Positions 61,715-64,000 of a stretch of DNA of 64,000 bases are shown here, piece by piece (the first letter of the stretch is position 1; each line of letters begins with the position of its first letter). Below the pieces are notes generated by a model, which worked only from the letters and a program-made list of their open reading frames with translations, was not told the DNA's origin and ran no database searches. The translations under genes and the position numbers were made by a program. This DNA is from Siderastrea radians (lineage: Eukaryota > Cnidaria > Anthozoa > Scleractinia > Rhizangiidae): NCBI GenBank assembly GCA_964017195.1, contig OZ024897.1, positions 38,039,036 through 38,103,035 on the forward strand, given 5' to 3'.

Positions 61715-61920
61715 CATTGCTGATGCTAAGGCAAATCTACAAGCGCTTCCCACAACGCCTATTCTTGCTACTAGACCCAAAAGACTTAAACAACCGTCGC
61801 TTAAAGTTAGGGAAAGCCTAGGTCTAGCATGGCAGGGACAAATATCGTTTATTTTTGCTTACGTATTTGTCAACGATTAGGTTAGTGTTTTTGCCCGTTC
61901 AAGACTTTAGCCTCTCAGAC

Positions 61921-62064
61921 AAAAGGGGAGATGTTGTGTTAGCTTACATGACGTAAGTACTTAGGATTGTTACCCGCAAGGTATTTTCGGTTATTAAACA
62001 TGGCAGCTTGAGAGAATCACGTGTTATCCACTGTAGTGTTATTTTAAAAGAGAATAACTCGACA
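61921..62064 (+). repeat. Polypurine tract and short LTR-like 3' end, copy 3
   Basis: AAAAGGGGAGA followed by TGTTGTGTTAGC (61932) and ending ...ACTCGACA (62064). Same as 7356-7499 and 26901-27045. Confidence 0.6.
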
Positions 62065-62451
62065 CTAATGTTAGCACCAACTTCGCTGCCAGAGACACTG
62101 GCAGAGCTGGCAGAGCTTGAGAAAATTTGGTAGTGCTTAGAACTGTCAACAAACTTTTGAATTCTGCCAAAACCCCCTCGGCAGCAAGGGTGTTGCAGTG
62201 GTCAGAGCTGACTTGCCTCCCGAAACAGTTGCCCATGAAAAAAAGAAAACAAAAATCCAAACGCCATTTCCTGAGCCAAAAATCACTCCACCTCCAACAC
62301 TTCGAACCGTTGAACTGAAGAAATAAAATTAAATAAAAGATTTAAAAAAAAAACATTTCATAACAGCCAGGGATTGGGATGCGGGTACCAACAGTACAGA
62401 TAACGAAATTTCCAATATAGTATATTATTGCACATGTTGAGGATAATAATC

Positions 62452-62485
<34 letters not shown>

Positions 62486-63405
62486 GAAGAAGAATGGCTC
62501 ACAGGTTCCGCTATGCGCCCTGTGTAGCTAGTTTAGCTTTTAGCATACAGACGTGAATTCTGCTTTAATAATAATAATAATAATAATAATAATCATCATC
62601 ATCATCATCATCATAATAATAACAATAATAATAATAATATATTTAGGGCATTTTACATAGTCTGAATGCCCTTACAATACTTACAGGAAAGTTAAAAAAT
62701 CTCGAAAAAAGAAAAGAAAAATTTACAATACATAGAATAAATCCTAGAGAAACAAACTAAATAAACCTAAAAATTTTATATTTAGAAAACTATAAACTAT
62801 AATTAGAAACTATTGTATATGTGGAAAAGTATTAACCATTCACAAATTGAAAAGATAGGATTTAAGTTGTGACTTAAAAGTGCTTACAGATTTACAGGTA
62901 GGTAATTGATTGAAAAGGAAGCGAGTTCCATAACTTGGCGGAGGCAACAGAAAAAGATCTATCCCCATATGAATTAGTAGAAGATTTGGTAAGCGATAAG
63001 TGATTGCAGCTAGAAGACTTTAATGTTCTAGTTGGCTGGTATAAGGGTTGGATATAAGTGTTTAATTTTAGTAACTACGGCATGGCTGAAAGTTTGCGAG
63101 TTTTGGATTATGGTGATATTTTTTACACTTCCTAAAAGACAGTTACCTCAAACTTTACTTGCTTATAAGCCGTGAAAATAAGCCTAGCCCACAGTTTTTC
63201 GTTGGAAAACTGAAAACAATTAAGATTTTCTGAGTCTAGTTTCTTCTGTTCCTCTTCTCCAAAAAAGAGTGAAAGCTAAAAGATAACAAACTGGAATTAA
63301 CCCCATATATCAATTCAGTTTTTATCCTATCATCCCTCCTGTAATAGAGTTCATCCTACGTGCGATATGCCCTTTACACCCTTTTAACCTTTTCCTACTC
63401 TCTTC
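62065..63405. repeat. Composite-repeat module A, copy 4 (with microsatellites)
   Basis: Close relative of 27046-28400, including (AAT)n tracts at about 62444-62490 and 62565-62640 (with ATC units). It breaks at 'tactctcttct' (63405), where an inverted pol fragment begins. Confidence 0.7.
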
Positions 63406-64000
63406 TGAAGTTTGAAGTCTTGACAGCGCATCAGCTATGTACATCTTCTTTCCCAGAACATGAGTTACTTGTTTGAAGTGAAACCTCATCATACGCATGC
63501 GAATTCTTTGGATTAAAGGTGGAAGTTGGTCCAAGGTGTGGGTGGTTAGGAGCGACACAAGGGGTTGATGATCAGTCTCCACGTATATTGAATTTCCCAC
63601 AATGTACTCCCAAGACCGTTCGCAGACCCATGTCAACGCCAGAGCTTCCTTTTCTGTCTGTGCGTATCTGGTCTCAGTCGGTGTCATGACTCTCGATAGG
63701 AACGACACTGGTTTCCAGCTGTCGTCTTCTTGGAGCTGAAGGGCTACTCTACCCAGACCGTAAGAAGAAGCATCAGCGGCTGTCTTTGTCTCATTGTTGG
63801 GATCATACAGAGCCAGTAGTGGGACTCGTGTGAGGTCAGCTTTGATTTGCTCGAGGGCTCTTTGCTTTTCTGGTCCCCACATCCACTGGTTTCTCTTGCG
63901 AAGGAGGTCTCTGATGCTCTTTGTCTTGTGTGCTAGGTGAGCAGGGAACTTGCCTTAATTGACTCACCATGCTGGGAAAGGTTCAATGCCCTGTGAGCTA
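63406..64000 (-). pseudogene. pol: Ty3/Gypsy pol fragment, copy 4, inverted
   Basis: Minus-strand RNase H region (63411-63882: T/A-D-A-S-S-Y-G-L-G, E-T-D-H-Q-P-L) ending abruptly at 63406 where it joins module A, and continuing past the window end towards RT. The junction near 63970 again lacks the thumb/RNase H segment. The only pol copy in reverse orientation, marking a rearrangement breakpoint. Confidence 0.85.

Noticed and set aside
1..64000. CRISPR arrays or bacterial operons
   Set aside because: The tandem repeats are long satellite-like or microsatellite units without spacers; gene signals (TATA boxes, poly(A) sites, retroelements) are eukaryotic.

Overview
The window looks like a repeat-dense stretch of metazoan genome, most likely an anthozoan cnidarian (coral or anemone). 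This rests on AT-rich flanks full of decayed Ty3/Gypsy pol copies, a Penelope-like fragment, many MITE/foldback elements and a large animal-type Maverick/Polinton. The species call is inference. I see no ordinary host gene.

The host framework is an imperfect tandem array of a composite repeat: module A (about 0.8-1.4 kb), module B (about 0.5 kb, itself locally tandem) and module G (a gag-less Gypsy pro-pol pseudogene with polypurine tract and a short LTR-like end). Copies run roughly 400-7499, 7500-27045, 27046-62064 and 62065-64000. All four pol copies share the same deletion/frameshift at the RT thumb, so they probably spread by segmental duplication rather than by autonomous retrotransposition.

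Later insertions split these modules: a 2.0 kb TTAA element (8990-10988); a 12.5 kb element with about 1.1 kb inverted arms (11114-23659), which carries a Penelope-like insertion, a TA-type MITE and a foldback element; a roughly 5 kb element (28480-33480) with a nested TTAA foldback (29966-31888); and a DNA element (33597-58185, about 2.2 kb net) into which a complete 22.4 kb Polinton inserted.

The Polinton (35375-57774) has 264-bp nearly identical terminal inverted repeats starting AGT, a perfect 6-bp TGTAAT target duplication, and mostly open reading frames. Replication and integration genes are a protein-primed-type family B DNA polymerase with a Cys-rich N-terminus and a Vsr-like insert, a chromodomain integrase, and a tandem GRF-type zinc-finger protein. 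The virion set is a double-jelly-roll major capsid protein, three penton-like minor capsid paralogues, an A32/FtsK-type packaging ATPase, an adenain-type protease, a parvovirus-like phospholipase A2 protein, a Gly-rich protein, a two-TM protein, and several small Arg-rich proteins that share a QRGG/MRGG motif resembling adenain maturation sites. Less usual cargo is a SLOG/DprA-like nucleotide-binding protein, an internally duplicated RING-like protein, an acidic/Arg-repeat protein resembling a transcription activator, and a tRNA-like gene between ATPase and protease. TATA boxes lie before several units, and three divergent promoters (about 40.2, 53.4 and 55.2 kb) carry CCAAT and/or CACGTG elements. 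The element looks recently inserted and close to intact, i.e. an endogenous adintovirus-like virus/transposon.
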